Below, one piece after another: positions 49,909-60,054 of a DNA stretch of 64,000 nucleotides; the first letter of the stretch is position 1, and each line of letters begins with the position of its first letter. The notes under the pieces are model-generated. The model had not been told where the DNA came from and ran no database searches. It worked only from the letters and a program-made list of their open reading frames with translations. The stretch is from Fimbriimonadaceae bacterium (GTDB lineage Bacteria > Armatimonadota > Fimbriimonadia > Fimbriimonadales > Fimbriimonadaceae), in assembly GCA_019694835.1 (NCBI GenBank), contig JAIBBE010000220.1, positions 1 through 64,000 of the forward strand. The letters run 5' to 3'. The position numbers were made by a program, and so were the translations under genes.

Positions 49909-51549
49909 ATGGCAACCGCAACCGTCGTGCGCGCTCCGCGAGGGACGCAGATTTCTTGCCGAGGCTGGCAGCAGGAAGCCGCCTTGCGCATGCTCATGAA
50001 CAACCTCGATCCCGAGGTGGCCGAGCGTCCAGACGACCTGATCGTCTATGGCGGAACCGGCAAGGCGGCTCGGAATTGGGACTGCTTTCATGCAATCGTC
50101 CGCAGCCTCCAGAGCCTCGCGAACGACGAGACGCTGTTGATTCAGAGCGGCAAACCCGTCGGCATCTTCCGAACCCACGAAGAAGCCCCTCGCGTGCTCA
50201 TCGCGAACTCGAATCTCGTCGGCAAGTGGTCGAATTGGGAGCACTTCGGTGAGCTTGAGCGCAAGGGGCTCATGATGTACGGCCAGATGACGGCCGGCTC
50301 TTGGATCTACATTGGCAGCCAAGGCATCGTCCAAGGCACCTTCGAGACCTTCGCGGCCTGCGCGGATCGGCATTTTGGTGGCTCACTGGCGGGCAAGCTC
50401 GTTGTCAGCGGTGGAATGGGCGGTATGGGTGGCGCCCAGCCATTGGCGGCGACGATGAACGGGGCCAACTTCCTGGGCATCGATGTCGACCCGAGTCGCA
50501 TCGAGAAGCGGCTCAAGACCGGCTACTGCGACCACATCGCTTACAGTCTTGACGAAGCGCTTAGGCTTTTCGAGGGGCAGGAAGGCGTCAGCGTCGGCCT
50601 CGTCGGCAACTGTGCGGACGTATTGCCCGAGATGGTACGGCGCGGCATCGTGCCCGACGTCCTCACCGACCAGACCAGTGCCCACGACCCGCTCGACGGC
50701 TACGTCCCCAACGGAATGAGCCTTGCCGAGTCCGTTCGCCTGCGGACCGAGGACCCCGACCGTTATGTTCGGCTTTCGATTGAGGCGATGGGTGTGCACG
50801 TTCAGGCGATGCTCGATCTTCAGAAGGCGGGATCGATCACGTTCGACTACGGCAACAACATTCGCGCGTATGCCGTCGAGGCCGGTGTCGAGCGAGCGTT
50901 CGATATTCCGGGCTTCGTGCCGGAGTACATTCGCCCTCTTTTCTGCGAGGGCAAGGGGCCTTTCCGCTGGGCGGCTTTGAGCGGTGACCCGGCGGACATC
51001 GCACGCACCGACGCCGCCGTCCTCGAGCTGTTCCCCGACAATGCCAAGCTCCATCGTTGGATGACCAAAGCCCAAGCCAAGATCAAGTTCCAAGGCCTTC
51101 CCGCCCGCATCTGCTGGCTCGGCTATGGCGAACGGGCCGAGGCAGGGCTTCGGTTCAACGAACTCGTCCGAAAGGGCGAGGTCAGCGCGCCGATCGTCAT
51201 TGGCCGCGATCACCTCGACTGTGGCTCCGTCGCTTCACCCAATCGCGAGACCGAGGCGATGCTCGATGGCAGCGACGCAGTTGCCGACTGGGCCTTGCTC
51301 AACGCCATGCTCAACACGGCGGCCGGTGCGTCCTGGGTGTCGCTGCATAACGGCGGCGGCGTTGGCATCGGCTACTCGCAGCATGCGGGCATGGTCGTGG
51401 TCGCCGATGGCACCGAAATGATGGAAAGGCGCCTTGAACGGGTCTTGACGACAGATCCGGGCATGGGCGTCATTCGCCATGTCGATGCCGGATATTCGGC
51501 GGCGAAGACGTTCGCCCAAGAACACGGCGTACGCATCCCCATGGACTAA
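49909..51549 (+). CDS. hutU: Urocanate hydratase
   Basis: 546 aa, full length. Converts urocanate to imidazolone propionate in histidine breakdown with tightly bound NAD+. NAD loop [16 protein letters not shown] (about residues 165-180), family motifs [27 protein letters not shown] and the C-terminal signature [29 protein letters not shown]. hutH, hutI and hutG are not adjacent, so the pathway is dispersed or partial here. Confidence 0.97.
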   Translation: MATATVVRAPRGTQISCRGWQQEAALRMLMNNLDPEVAERPDDLIVYGGTGKAARNWDCFHAIVRSLQSLANDETLLIQSGKPVGIFRTHEEAPRVLIANSNLVGKWSNWEHFGELERKGLMMYGQMTAGSWIYIGSQGIVQGTFETFAACADRHFGGSLAGKLVVSGGMGGMGGAQPLAATMNGANFLGIDVDPSRIEKRLKTGYCDHIAYSLDEALRLFEGQEGVSVGLVGNCADVLPEMVRRGIVPDVLTDQTSAHDPLDGYVPNGMSLAESVRLRTEDPDRYVRLSIEAMGVHVQAMLDLQKAGSITFDYGNNIRAYAVEAGVERAFDIPGFVPEYIRPLFCEGKGPFRWAALSGDPADIARTDAAVLELFPDNAKLHRWMTKAQAKIKFQGLPARICWLGYGERAEAGLRFNELVRKGEVSAPIVIGRDHLDCGSVASPNRETEAMLDGSDAVADWALLNAMLNTAAGASWVSLHNGGGVGIGYSQHAGMVVVADGTEMMERRLERVLTTDPGMGVIRHVDAGYSAAKTFAQEHGVRIPMD

Positions 51550-51550
51550 A

Positions 51551-51572
51551 AAGAGGCCCCACGAATGGGGCC
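51551..51572. terminator. Bidirectional terminator between hutU and the TPR gene
   Basis: GGCCCCA/TGGGGCC, 7-bp stem with loop CGAA. On the minus strand it is followed by TCTTTTT, a strong Rho-independent signal for the leftward TPR gene; on the plus strand it ends hutU with a weaker AATT tail. Confidence 0.85.
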
Positions 51573-51670
51573 AATTCCCTGTGAGATGCCCTGGCGCATG
51601 CAACTCTGGCGGTTGCTGGGCAACCAGATGGGAATAGTCTGACGGGCGATTGTTAAGGGGCGGTTGAGGG

Positions 51671-52582
51671 CTATCGGCGCAGAATTTCGGCTTGGGCGAC
51701 CAAGTTGTGGGGATCGAGTGCGAGCGCCTGATCGAAGCACTCCTTGGCTTCATCGGCCCGTTTGAGGCGTCGCAGCGAGATTCCCAAATAGGCCCAAGCG
51801 GCGGCATACCTGGGGTTGATTTCGAGTGCTTGCCGAAACTCGTGTTCTGCCGCACTCACCAGGTCGAGTTCGAGCATGACTTCACCCAGTCGACATCTTA
51901 AGTCGGCATAGCGTGGCGCGATCTCCAGTGCGCGGCCATACTCCTGCGCGGCCTCTTGAAACAAGCCCTGTTTCACGAACGAAGCGGCGACTCGGGCGTG
52001 GGCGTTCGCGTCCTGAGAGTCACTGCTGCTCATTGCAAGGAAATTGGCCAGCGCCCGGGCCGTGTCGCCGCGCTGGTGGCACTCGACGGCAAAGGCGTAA
52101 CGTTCCCCGTTTAGGCCCGGCTCGATCTCGATCGCGCGCTGTATCTCGGCAAGCGCCTCGTCGTAGGCGGCTTCCTCATATAGGAATATGCCACGGCTGA
52201 GAATCGCTTCGGCGTAGTTGGGGTTGATCTGCAAGGCGCGGGCGAGCGCGGCCTGTTGCTTCTCTCGATCACCCAGCCCCTTATATGCGGAGGCGAGTTT
52301 AAGGTGCAGGTCTGGGTAGTGGGGGTGCAGATCGATGGCTTTGAGAAAAGCCGTGTGGGCATTCGCGAATTCTTCCGAGGTCAGGGCCGCCATTCCCAGC
52401 TTCGCGTAGCTTTCGGAAAGGTAGTAGCGTGCGAGACGTGCCGTGCTCGGGTCAGAGGCGCCCTCGGCGACGGGCAGCAGTTCCTGAATGGCTTCCTCGA
52501 CGTTGCCCGCTTCGTACGCGCGGACCCCGCGATCATATCGCTCATCTCGACCAAATCCGAACCATTTGCTGACAAAGGACAT
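51671..52582 (-). CDS. TPR-repeat protein
   Basis: 303 aa from the ATG at 52582. At least seven tetratricopeptide repeats (for example SEEFANAHTAFLKAIDLHP, YDEALAEIQRAIEIEPG, FQEAAQEYGRALEIAPRYAD, DEAKECFDQALALDPHN) and no signal peptide or other domain. A cytoplasmic scaffold for protein contacts; partner unknown. It ends in a strong terminator shared with hutU. Confidence 0.88.
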   Translation of the reverse strand: MSFVSKWFGFGRDERYDRGVRAYEAGNVEEAIQELLPVAEGASDPSTARLARYYLSESYAKLGMAALTSEEFANAHTAFLKAIDLHPHYPDLHLKLASAYKGLGDREKQQAALARALQINPNYAEAILSRGIFLYEEAAYDEALAEIQRAIEIEPGLNGERYAFAVECHQRGDTARALANFLAMSSSDSQDANAHARVAASFVKQGLFQEAAQEYGRALEIAPRYADLRCRLGEVMLELDLVSAAEHEFRQALEINPRYAAAWAYLGISLRRLKRADEAKECFDQALALDPHNLVAQAEILRR

Positions 52583-52712
52583 AGGCTGGCACTTTGATTG
52601 TCGGTGAATTTGCGCCGCAACGCGAGGCACCCGGTTCATTGTGCCCGATCATTCGTCCGGACCTGTCAAAAGAACCGGCGCCATCGGATGCTCAGGATCG
52701 GTAGTCTTAGGC

Positions 52713-54599
52713 ATGTCGTCTTCCATGCGTCTTTGCGCCCTTGCGTTTGCGTTCTTCGTCGCCCCCTTCGGTCGGGCCCAATGGACCCATTCGTCCGCTT
52801 CTCCCAACGTGCTCGCTGCCGTGCCAGGTGATCAGAATCAGGCCAAGGTCCGTCCGACCCAAGATGGAGGCTGCTACGTCTCCTGGTTCGACAATCGCAC
52901 GGGTGGATACGACGTTTACCTACAGCGCCTGGATTGGAAGGGAACGCCTCAATGGGCGACGAATGGTCTCCTTATTGCCGATCGTGGGTTCTCTTCAACC
53001 GTCGACTATGACCTGACGGTCGATGCAGCGGGTAACGCGCTGATCACGTTCAACGACGATCGCCCTGGAAGCAATCAGATCACCGTCAACAAGGTCGACC
53101 CGGCTGGCAATATGCTCTTCGGGGCTCTTGGCGTCGTGGTGACCAGTGGTACCGGCAGCAAGAACAATCCGAAGGTCGCCGCGCTCTCAGACGGCAACAT
53201 CATGGTCGGGTGGAGCGAGAGTCCGGGCTTCAAGCTCCAAAAGCTCGACCCGAACGGTCTCCCCCTGGGAGCGGTTCTCACCGTGAGCGAAGCGGGTCGC
53301 ACTGTCACGCTGAGCGACATGAAGGCCAGCGATGGTGGCAGCGTGATCTGCTTGTGGATTCGCCCGTTCAACACCAACTTCCTGAGTTCCAAATACCTGT
53401 ATGCCCAGAAGTACGATGCAACGCTAACCGCTCAATGGCCGGTGACTCCGGGATCGGCGGCGGTCGTGATCTACGGGCCCACCGGCGCGCCTTATGGTTC
53501 GCAAGGTGGCTCGGTCCAGAACGGATACTTCCCCACGTTAGTCTCGGATGACCATGGCGGGGCCGTGTTCGGGTGGTATGAGAATGCAGGCCCGCGCAAT
53601 GCCTACATTCAGCACGTACTCGCCGACGGTCGCCAGAAATTCGCCTTGAACGGCGTTCCCAACACGTCGGGAGGCGGACCGCGGATGCGCCTCAGTGGGG
53701 CGCTCGCCTACAACCGCTGGCGAGGTGAGTACTTCCTGGCATCGACCGACGCCAATGCGAGCCCCGAAGGCAACTATGGCGTAATCGTCCAGAAATACGA
53801 CAATGCGGGTGTGCGACAGTGGGGACCGAACGGTACCTCCATCGTCAATCCGGCTCCCACCGGCCAGCCTTCGTTTGTCGGATGTGAACTGAATGGTGAC
53901 GGCTGCAGCGTGATCGGTCAGCTCATTACCGGGACCACCGGGATCATTCTAGGGGCGGGGGTCGATAACGCCGGGACTGTTCTTTGGGGCAATCCGTCAA
54001 CGGTGTACTTGGACAGCGTCGTGGATGGCAAGGCTCGTCTCGCAACGTCGAGGTCGTTTGCCGGATATCACATGGGAGCATGGGCCAGCGGTCCGAGTGG
54101 CAATGGTGACATGTGGTCGAATCGCCTCAACTTGGACGGTTCGATGGGCAACGGAGCCAACCAAGTCACGGGACAGATCGCGCTCGATGACTGGCTGGCA
54201 CCCTTGCTCGGCGTGCCGGTGACGCTGGAAATCGTATCCGGTACGACGACCGTCGAGACCAAGCACGTCCAGTTGGCGAATACGGGTTCGTTTACGTTCG
54301 ACACCGATCTGGTCGGTCCCCATTTTATCTTTGCAAGAGGTCCGCACTGGCTGCGCAAGAATCTCGGTTCCGTCGTGCTCGGCGGAGTCACGTCGGGGGT
54401 CAACGGAACACTGACGAATGGGGACATCGACGTCGATAACGAGGTCGGCATCGGCGACTATGCCATTTTGTCCGCCGCCTACGGCAGCACACCCATCGAC
54501 CTGGCGTGGGTTGAGAATGCCGACCTCAACGGAGACGAGTCGGTCGACATCGCCGACTATGCCATTCTCTCCATCAACTACGGTCTGACCGGTGACTAG
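52713..54599 (+). CDS. Exported protein with C-terminal dockerin-like EF repeats
   Basis: 628 aa; ATG at 52713 (MSSSMRLCALAF) or 52725, opening a signal peptide ending GRAQ. Residues about 30-480 are beta-propeller-like repeats (GGCYVSWFDNRTGGYDVYLQRL, ALITFNDDRPGSNQI, NIMVGWSES). A beta domain follows, and the last 60 residues contain two EF-hand-like calcium loops DIDVDNEVGIGDYAIL and DLNGDESVDIADYAIL, as in type I dockerins. Such ends are frequent in planctomycete-type secreted proteins and do not by themselves imply a cellulosome. Stop overlaps the convergent S41 gene. Confidence 0.85.
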   Translation: MSSSMRLCALAFAFFVAPFGRAQWTHSSASPNVLAAVPGDQNQAKVRPTQDGGCYVSWFDNRTGGYDVYLQRLDWKGTPQWATNGLLIADRGFSSTVDYDLTVDAAGNALITFNDDRPGSNQITVNKVDPAGNMLFGALGVVVTSGTGSKNNPKVAALSDGNIMVGWSESPGFKLQKLDPNGLPLGAVLTVSEAGRTVTLSDMKASDGGSVICLWIRPFNTNFLSSKYLYAQKYDATLTAQWPVTPGSAAVVIYGPTGAPYGSQGGSVQNGYFPTLVSDDHGGAVFGWYENAGPRNAYIQHVLADGRQKFALNGVPNTSGGGPRMRLSGALAYNRWRGEYFLASTDANASPEGNYGVIVQKYDNAGVRQWGPNGTSIVNPAPTGQPSFVGCELNGDGCSVIGQLITGTTGIILGAGVDNAGTVLWGNPSTVYLDSVVDGKARLATSRSFAGYHMGAWASGPSGNGDMWSNRLNLDGSMGNGANQVTGQIALDDWLAPLLGVPVTLEIVSGTTTVETKHVQLANTGSFTFDTDLVGPHFIFARGPHWLRKNLGSVVLGGVTSGVNGTLTNGDIDVDNEVGIGDYAILSAAYGSTPIDLAWVENADLNGDESVDIADYAILSINYGLTGD

Positions 54600-55762
54600 A
54601 GTGAAGCCGTCGAGGTGAGTTGCCGAAGCGCTTCCTGAAGCACCCGATCGGTGCCGTCGGGAGCGAATTCGGGATTCACCTCGATGTCCGGCTTGACGCC
54701 GCTGCCTTCGATTCGGGTTCCATCGACCTTGACGTCGACCATAGGAATCTCCAAATAGGCCCAGTCGGCAATGCGCTGGGGGAAGGTCCCGAGCACATGG
54801 CCAGCCGTCGTTTGCCCAATCAGCTTGCCACGACCGCTTTTCTTGATGATCGCGCTGAAGACCTCCTTTGCTGATCGTGAGCCGCCGTTGATCAAGACGA
54901 CCAAAGGGCGACCGTAGCCAAAGAGCTGCTTCATGTTCATTCCTCCGGCACCGTACTCCCAATCGAGGCGCACATCGGGCCGGAAGAAGGGGTCGCCGAA
55001 GCCTTCGGGGCGCCCGCCGAAGCCGTCGCGAATATCGAGGATCATCGCATCGGTGTCCTTTAGCTTGCCGTAAACCTGACCATGCAGAGCATTGCGGAAG
55101 TCGTCGTTGGCCATCGTCCAAAGGTGGATGTAGCCGATCTTCTTGCCCTTGTGCTCGATGATGCGTGAAGAATTCTTGGTGCCGTCCAGAAACATGTCGA
55201 GGCCGGGTTGGGCGACCACTTTGACTTTCGCCACGAGGGGTTTGCCGTCTCGAAGTCCCTGAATCTGAGCCTCTTTGTCGACCCAGTTCTTCAGGGATGC
55301 GATCGGTGTGAACGGGGCACCTTCAATCGACTTGATCACATCGCCCTTGCGCAGGCCAGCTTCGGCAGCGGGCAGTCCCTCAAGCACCATGGTCACGGTG
55401 TATCCGTCCTTGGCGGGCGCGAACCATGCGCCGATGTTGGGCATGTCGGTCTTCTTGCCTGTGAGCTGGTCGAAAACGTAGTAGCCCTGCGAGTCGTCGG
55501 GGAGGAAGTCGAAGTGCGAGTCCTTGAACTCATCGATCATGTCGTTGACGGCTTGGCTGAACTCGGCGCGGTTCTTCGCCGACTTCGCCTTGGGAGCGTA
55601 TTTGGCGAGCAACTTCTCCATCTCGTCTTTGCGGGTCGAGCGAGCGTAATACTGGTTCGAGATCGCTTTGGAGGAAGCATCCCAAAGCTTGGCAAAATCG
55701 TCCTGAGCGGGCGTTAGGAAGAGGGAAAAGCCGAGAAGACTCGCAAACGTCATACGAGCCAT
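54596..55762 (-). CDS. S41 family C-terminal processing-type protease
   Basis: 388 aa with a hydrophobic start (MARMTFASLLGFSLFLTPA). A PDZ domain (residues about 100-190: VTMVLEGLPAAEAGLRKGDVIKSIEG) precedes the catalytic domain: DAMILDIRDGFGG, and the nucleophile serine in VLINGGSRSAKEVFSAIIKKSG with the lysine of the Ser-Lys dyad. Expected to cleave proteins in the periplasm or outside the cell. Confidence 0.9.
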   Translation of the reverse strand: MARMTFASLLGFSLFLTPAQDDFAKLWDASSKAISNQYYARSTRKDEMEKLLAKYAPKAKSAKNRAEFSQAVNDMIDEFKDSHFDFLPDDSQGYYVFDQLTGKKTDMPNIGAWFAPAKDGYTVTMVLEGLPAAEAGLRKGDVIKSIEGAPFTPIASLKNWVDKEAQIQGLRDGKPLVAKVKVVAQPGLDMFLDGTKNSSRIIEHKGKKIGYIHLWTMANDDFRNALHGQVYGKLKDTDAMILDIRDGFGGRPEGFGDPFFRPDVRLDWEYGAGGMNMKQLFGYGRPLVVLINGGSRSAKEVFSAIIKKSGRGKLIGQTTAGHVLGTFPQRIADWAYLEIPMVDVKVDGTRIEGSGVKPDIEVNPEFAPDGTDRVLQEALRQLTSTASL

Positions 55763-55821
55763 TACGGTGATCCGGTCGCGATTCGTTTCCTTCGAATCTT
55801 TTCTGGACTTCTGCTTGGAGG

Positions 55822-56532
55822 CTAACGTCGTGCGGCGACCAGGTTCTTTCGATAATAAGGAGTCGTGAGACTGTCCGTGCCCACTGCGCCGCGCGAGGTG
55901 CTGCTGTGGCAGAAGTAGCCACCACCCAAGTAGATGCCGGTGTGCCCGATTTTATTTCGCTTCGCCGACCAGAAATAGAGGCGATCACCCGGGCGGAGGT
56001 CTTCGAGCCGGTAGATCGGCTCACCCACCAGCGCTTGCTCCGCCGCCGTGCGCGGAAGACTGACGCCGATCTTGCCGTAAAGGGCTTTCACGAAGCCCGA
56101 GCAGTCGACGCCGTTGTTGATGTCGTTGCCGCCCCAGACGTACTTCGTGCCGACGAAGTTCAGGGAGTAGCCAGCGAGCGATTCGCGTGAGCCCCCTGCC
56201 CGTGAGGTCGTGTTTGGAGTCGGTCGCGTCTGATCTTGGGTCACATCGTACGGTAGACGCGCCACTTTTTCCGCCGAAATGTAGCCGAACTTGCCGTTCT
56301 GCAGCAGCACGCGAAGCCACTGCTCTTGCTTCGCGTTCTGAATGATCAGGTACTCGTAGGCCCGAACCTTGTAGTACACCCGGGCCGAGGAACTTGGGCT
56401 CGCGTGGATGCTCGCGCCCTCCAAGGCTTGGCCGAGCTTTCCGAGCGTGATCTTCTTCTGCGCCTGGGCCCCGAGGGCGGCAAGCAGAAACACGATGAAT
56501 ACAAGTGGGCGGGCGAGTCGCATGGCTCTCAT
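55822..56532 (-). CDS. NlpC/P60 family cell-wall hydrolase with SH3 domain
   Basis: 236 aa from the ATG at 56532. Signal peptide (residues about 1-25, ending GAQAQ), an SH3-like domain (ASPSSSARVYYKVRAYEYLIIQNAKQEQWLRVLL) and the NlpC/P60 catalytic domain with Cys in NNGVDCSGFVKALY and His in NKIGHTGIYLGGGYF. Cleaves peptidoglycan stem peptides, likely between D-Glu and the diamino acid. Stands alone. Confidence 0.93.
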   Translation of the reverse strand: MRAMRLARPLVFIVFLLAALGAQAQKKITLGKLGQALEGASIHASPSSSARVYYKVRAYEYLIIQNAKQEQWLRVLLQNGKFGYISAEKVARLPYDVTQDQTRPTPNTTSRAGGSRESLAGYSLNFVGTKYVWGGNDINNGVDCSGFVKALYGKIGVSLPRTAAEQALVGEPIYRLEDLRPGDRLYFWSAKRNKIGHTGIYLGGGYFCHSSTSRGAVGTDSLTTPYYRKNLVAARR

Positions 56533-56695
56533 AAAGTTTGACACACGAAGGCGGGGTTAATCCAATTCTCGGTGCGAGACGGCTTCGTCCTTAGATCTAC
56601 GTCGGTGGACCTCCAGAGGATTCCCCCTGCCCACTGTTGTGCGAAATGACTACACTCACGCGAAGTTGCCATCAGCTAGACTGATTCAGTATCCC

Positions 56696-57068
56696 ATGAA
56701 GAGAGCGCTGCTTGCGTTAGTGGGGTTGACCGCCGCCGTTGGCTTTGGCGCGTGGTGGTTTACCCAGAAGCCCAAAAAGCTCCCCGTCGTCGAGGTCGCC
56801 AAAGTCGTTCGAGAGAACATCTCGGCATCCTTCACCGCCGATGGCCTTGTTCGGGGCAAACGGTACGAGATCCAGGTCACGGACCCGATGCGTGTGCAGG
56901 CGGTCAACGTCAAAGAAGGGCAATCGGTCAAGAAAGGGCAAGTGCTGCTTGTCTTGGACAACGAGTCCGCTGAAGCTGCGATTCGCGAAGCGACCGGAGG
57001 CGTGGATGGGGCGCGGGCAGACGTTGTCCGAGCCAATCGAGCTGTCCAATGGGCGCGGCAGCAAACCG
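56696..57068 (+). pseudogene. Truncated membrane-fusion protein (MacA/HlyD type)
   Basis: N-terminal part of a membrane-fusion protein: MKRALLALVGLTAAVGFGAWWF anchors it, and VVEVAKVVRENISASFTADGLVRGKRYEIQV with VNVKEGQSVKKGQVLLVLDNE is the first half of the lipoyl-like domain. After the start of the coiled-coil hairpin (about ANRAVQWARQQ) the protein stops making sense; from about 57069 a permease begins in another frame (+1). It has thus lost the rest of the adaptor. The frame stays open to 57331 with meaningless sequence. Confidence 0.75.
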
Positions 57069-59174
57069 GGGCTGGAGAGCAGCTTTGCACGCTACCACGA
57101 CCTTCACCCGGGCGATCCGATTGTGGGCACCCAGGGCAGCGCTCGCGTCCGGTTCACGATCGCGGGCATCGTTCGCAGCCCGGAGTACATCTACGTGGTG
57201 CGGAGCAAGCAGGACCTCTTTCCGCTCCCGGACGTGTACGGGATCATGTATGTCAAGGACTCGGTGTTAGGCCCGCTCCTCGGCAAAGGCGGGATGATCA
57301 ACGAGGTCAAGGTCAGGGTGGACGGACCTGAGCACCTGCAGACGGCGATGCGGGAGGCGAAATCACGGCTCAATGTCTACCGTGCCGACGAGCCAGTCCC
57401 TCGCGCCGACTTGCCGAGCCACCAGCTTCTCCAGCAGGATATCGAGGGGTTCAAGTCCTATTCGATCCTGTTCCCGGCGCTCTTTCTGAGCGTGGCCGGG
57501 CTGACCTTCTACACCCTGTTGGTTCGAAGCGTATCTCAACAGCGCTCGATCATCGGCCTCCTGCGGGCGATGGGTTTCGGACGGGGGCAGGTCGTACGCC
57601 ATTACATGGCGGCAGGCCTTGCGGTGGGAGTTCTGAGCAGCGCGATCGGGACGATCCTTGGCTGGTTCCTCGGAGTGTGGGCGACCGGAGCCTACGTTTC
57701 GTACGGGCTGCTCGCGATTCCGTATGTCGTGTACGAACCCGAATCAGTGACGATGGCGCTCGGCTTTGGGCTTGGCGTGGCCGTGTGCCTCGTTGCCTCA
57801 GCCGCGCCCGCGCGGTCGGCCGCGTCTGTCGGTCCCGCCGAAGCGCTTCGTGGGCAAAAGCCAGCGGGGGGACGGACGCTGCGCCTCGATCGTTTCCTGC
57901 CCGGACTTCGGCTGCTGTGGCGGGTGCCCCTGCGGAACGTCTTCCGGCAGCCAAGAAGGACCTTGACCACGCTCTTTGGCATCGTCGCTGGCATGACCCT
58001 CGTCCTCACGGCCCAGGGTCTCCTCGATTCGACCTCGGCCCTCATCGACTCGATGCTGACCGGCATGTTCCAAGATGACCTGAGAGTAGCGTTCACCAAG
58101 CCAGCCGATCAGACCGAGGTAGCGCAGGTTCGAGGTTGGCCGGGCGTTGTGTGGGCAGAAGGACAGCTTGACGTCCCGCTCGAATTCCACCGGGGAGGCA
58201 AGTCGTATTCCGCCCTTCTCAGCGGGATTCCGGAAGGTTCGCGGTTTCGACGGCTGGTTGACGAGAACAAGAGGCCCATTTTCCCCCTCTCCCCGAGCGA
58301 CTTGCACGGGACTAATCGAGTGGAAAATGGATTTGGCACGCGGTCGTCGTCCCATGCCACGCAGCCATTCGGGGAGAGGGGGTTAGGGGGTGAGGGGCTT
58401 CCGGGTGCCATCTTCGGGCCAACCTTGCGCAAGCGCTTGAACCTGGAAGTCGGCGATATGGTCGAACTGCGATTGCCCAAGGAGGCCACGGACCTTGAGT
58501 CCTCGCCAAAACTCGTCAAGGTCGCTGGCTTCAACGAGGAATCCGTCGGCACCGTGGCCTACCTCCCTGAACGCGAGGTTTGGCGGTTGTTCCACCGCGA
58601 GTTCCGCTGGCAGCCTCAAGCGGTGGCGGGCATCGCCGTCAAGGTTCGACCGCAAGACGAGCCTGAAATTCGTCGACGCCTCCTGGCCTTGCCTGCGGCC
58701 GCCGCGGTGACGTCGATTACCGACTTGCGCACGATGGTCAACAGCTTGGTCGAACTCACGAGGCAGTTCGTGCTCGTCATGCTCGCCTTTGGAGCCGCGT
58801 TGGCGTTTTCGATTGTGTACAGCATGGTGTCCGTCAACGTAATCGAGCGCACCGCCGAGGTCGCGACGCTGCGAACGCTGGGCTTTTCCAAGCTCGAAAT
58901 CACAGCGATGGTGACGCTCGAGAACGTGATCCTCGCTCTCCTCGGCATTGCGATCGGGCTTCCGGCTGGTCGGGCGATGACGGAGGCGTTCTTGGTGGTC
59001 GGCCAGTCGGCCGAACAGATGGACCTCTTCAAGATGAGTGTCACGATCAACCCATCCACCTACCTCTTGGCCGCCGGGCTGATTTTTGGTGTCGTCCTGC
59101 TCGCCCAGATTCCCGCCCTATGGTCGCTGAACCGGATCGATTTGGCGCGGGCCGCCAAGGAGCAGTCGACTTAG
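57069..59174 (+). pseudogene. FtsX-type ABC permease lacking its N-terminus
   Basis: About 700 codons. From FARYHDLHPGDPI onward a two-module FtsX permease is intact: spans at ILFPALFLSVAGLTFYTLLV, MAAGLAVGVLSSAIGTILGW, MALGFGLGVAVCLVASAAPA, LFGIVAGMTLVLTAQGLL, LVMLAFGAALAFSIVYSM, ENVILALLGIAIGLPAGRAM and LLAAGLIFGVVLLAQIPALW, with ERTAEVATLRTLGFSKLEI. The first span and about 100-130 residues of the first periplasmic domain are absent; the 5' end is joined to a membrane-fusion gene in a different frame. A missing ATPase gene would normally lie between the two. No start codon with a ribosome binding site fits the remaining part. A palindromic element is inserted at 58283-58397. Confidence 0.7.
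58283..58397. repeat. CCCCCTCTCC-family element inside the permease
   Basis: CCCCCTCTCCCCGA (58283-58296) and TCGGGGAGAGGGGG (58369-58382) are perfect 14-bp inverted arms, followed by TTAGGGGGTGAGGGG. The 115-bp insertion keeps the permease frame open, adding about 38 residues to a periplasmic domain. Confidence 0.88.
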
Positions 59175-59947
59175 CCCAAGCCCTTCGTCAGCCCACCGTC
59201 AACGAGCAGATTGGTGCCCGTGATGTACGACGCCTGTTGCGAGCACAGGAAAACGACCGCAGCCGCGATTTCGGGAGGCTCGGCGAGCCGCTTCATCGGG
59301 ACTTCGTTAGCCTGGAGTTGCAGCGCCTGCTCGACATCGATCCCCTTTTGGTCAGCGCGAATCCGGGCGAGGTGGAGTTGGCGGTCGGTCAGCGTGTGGC
59401 CGGGCAGCACCGAGTTGACGGTTACGCCGTGCGGAGCGAGTTCGGTGGCTTGGACTCGGGTGAGGGCCATGAGGCCCGCGCGCAGAGTGCTGGAGATTGG
59501 CAAGAGCAGGCTCGGCTCCTTTGCGACGAGGCTCGTGATGTGGACGATCCGCCCCCACTCTTGTGCGGCCATCATTGGGCCGACTTGACGCGTGAGCCTG
59601 ACGACGTTCATGAGAGTGGCGTCGACGCCGAGCTGCCACTCGTCGTCGGTCTTTTGGTTAAGGATGCCTGCGGGAGGGCCGCCGGTGTTGGTGACGAGGA
59701 TCGAGGGAGTACCAAACGCATCCAATGTCGCGTCCACCCATCGCTCGAGGTCCTCGGCCTTGGTGACGTCACAGGAAATGGCGTGTACGTCATCGAGCCC
59801 GCCGAAAACCTCTTCCAAGGTCTCTGCGGTCCGTCCACAAACGGACACTTTGCAGCCCTCTTCGAGCAGCATCTCCGCTACCGCTCGCCCAATCCCCTTG
59901 CTCCCCGCCGCCACCATCGCGACCTTGCCCTCAAGCCCGAAATCCAT
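59171..59947 (-). CDS. Short-chain dehydrogenase family protein with altered active site
   Basis: 258 aa from the ATG at 59947. Rossmann fold SDR: MVAAGSKGIGRAVAEMLLEEG (about residues 10-30), CDVTKAEDLERW, VTNTGGP, and the catalytic-serine strand IVHITSLVA. The expected YxxxK is replaced: the aligned segment reads SSTLRAGLMALTRV, with Ser for Tyr and Arg for Lys. The C-terminal VLPGHTLTDRQ and NLLVDGGLTKG are normal. A subgroup of SDRs shares this kind of change, so it may be a non-oxidoreductase or unusual member. Its stop overlaps the convergent permease stop. Confidence 0.85.
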   Translation of the reverse strand: MDFGLEGKVAMVAAGSKGIGRAVAEMLLEEGCKVSVCGRTAETLEEVFGGLDDVHAISCDVTKAEDLERWVDATLDAFGTPSILVTNTGGPPAGILNQKTDDEWQLGVDATLMNVVRLTRQVGPMMAAQEWGRIVHITSLVAKEPSLLLPISSTLRAGLMALTRVQATELAPHGVTVNSVLPGHTLTDRQLHLARIRADQKGIDVEQALQLQANEVPMKRLAEPPEIAAAVVFLCSQQASYITGTNLLVDGGLTKGLG

Positions 59948-60054
59948 GCGATCGATGTTAGCCGAAAGCCGGCGCATCACTCTCACTTCAGATACCGATT
60001 CACCGTTGAGCCGCAAGGGAGAGGCAGAATCGCGGGAACCGGTAGACTCGCGTG

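Noticed and set aside
56696..59174. A functional adaptor-permease fusion made by programmed frameshifting
   Set aside because: No slippery heptamer or downstream structure is visible at the junction, and both partners lack essential parts.
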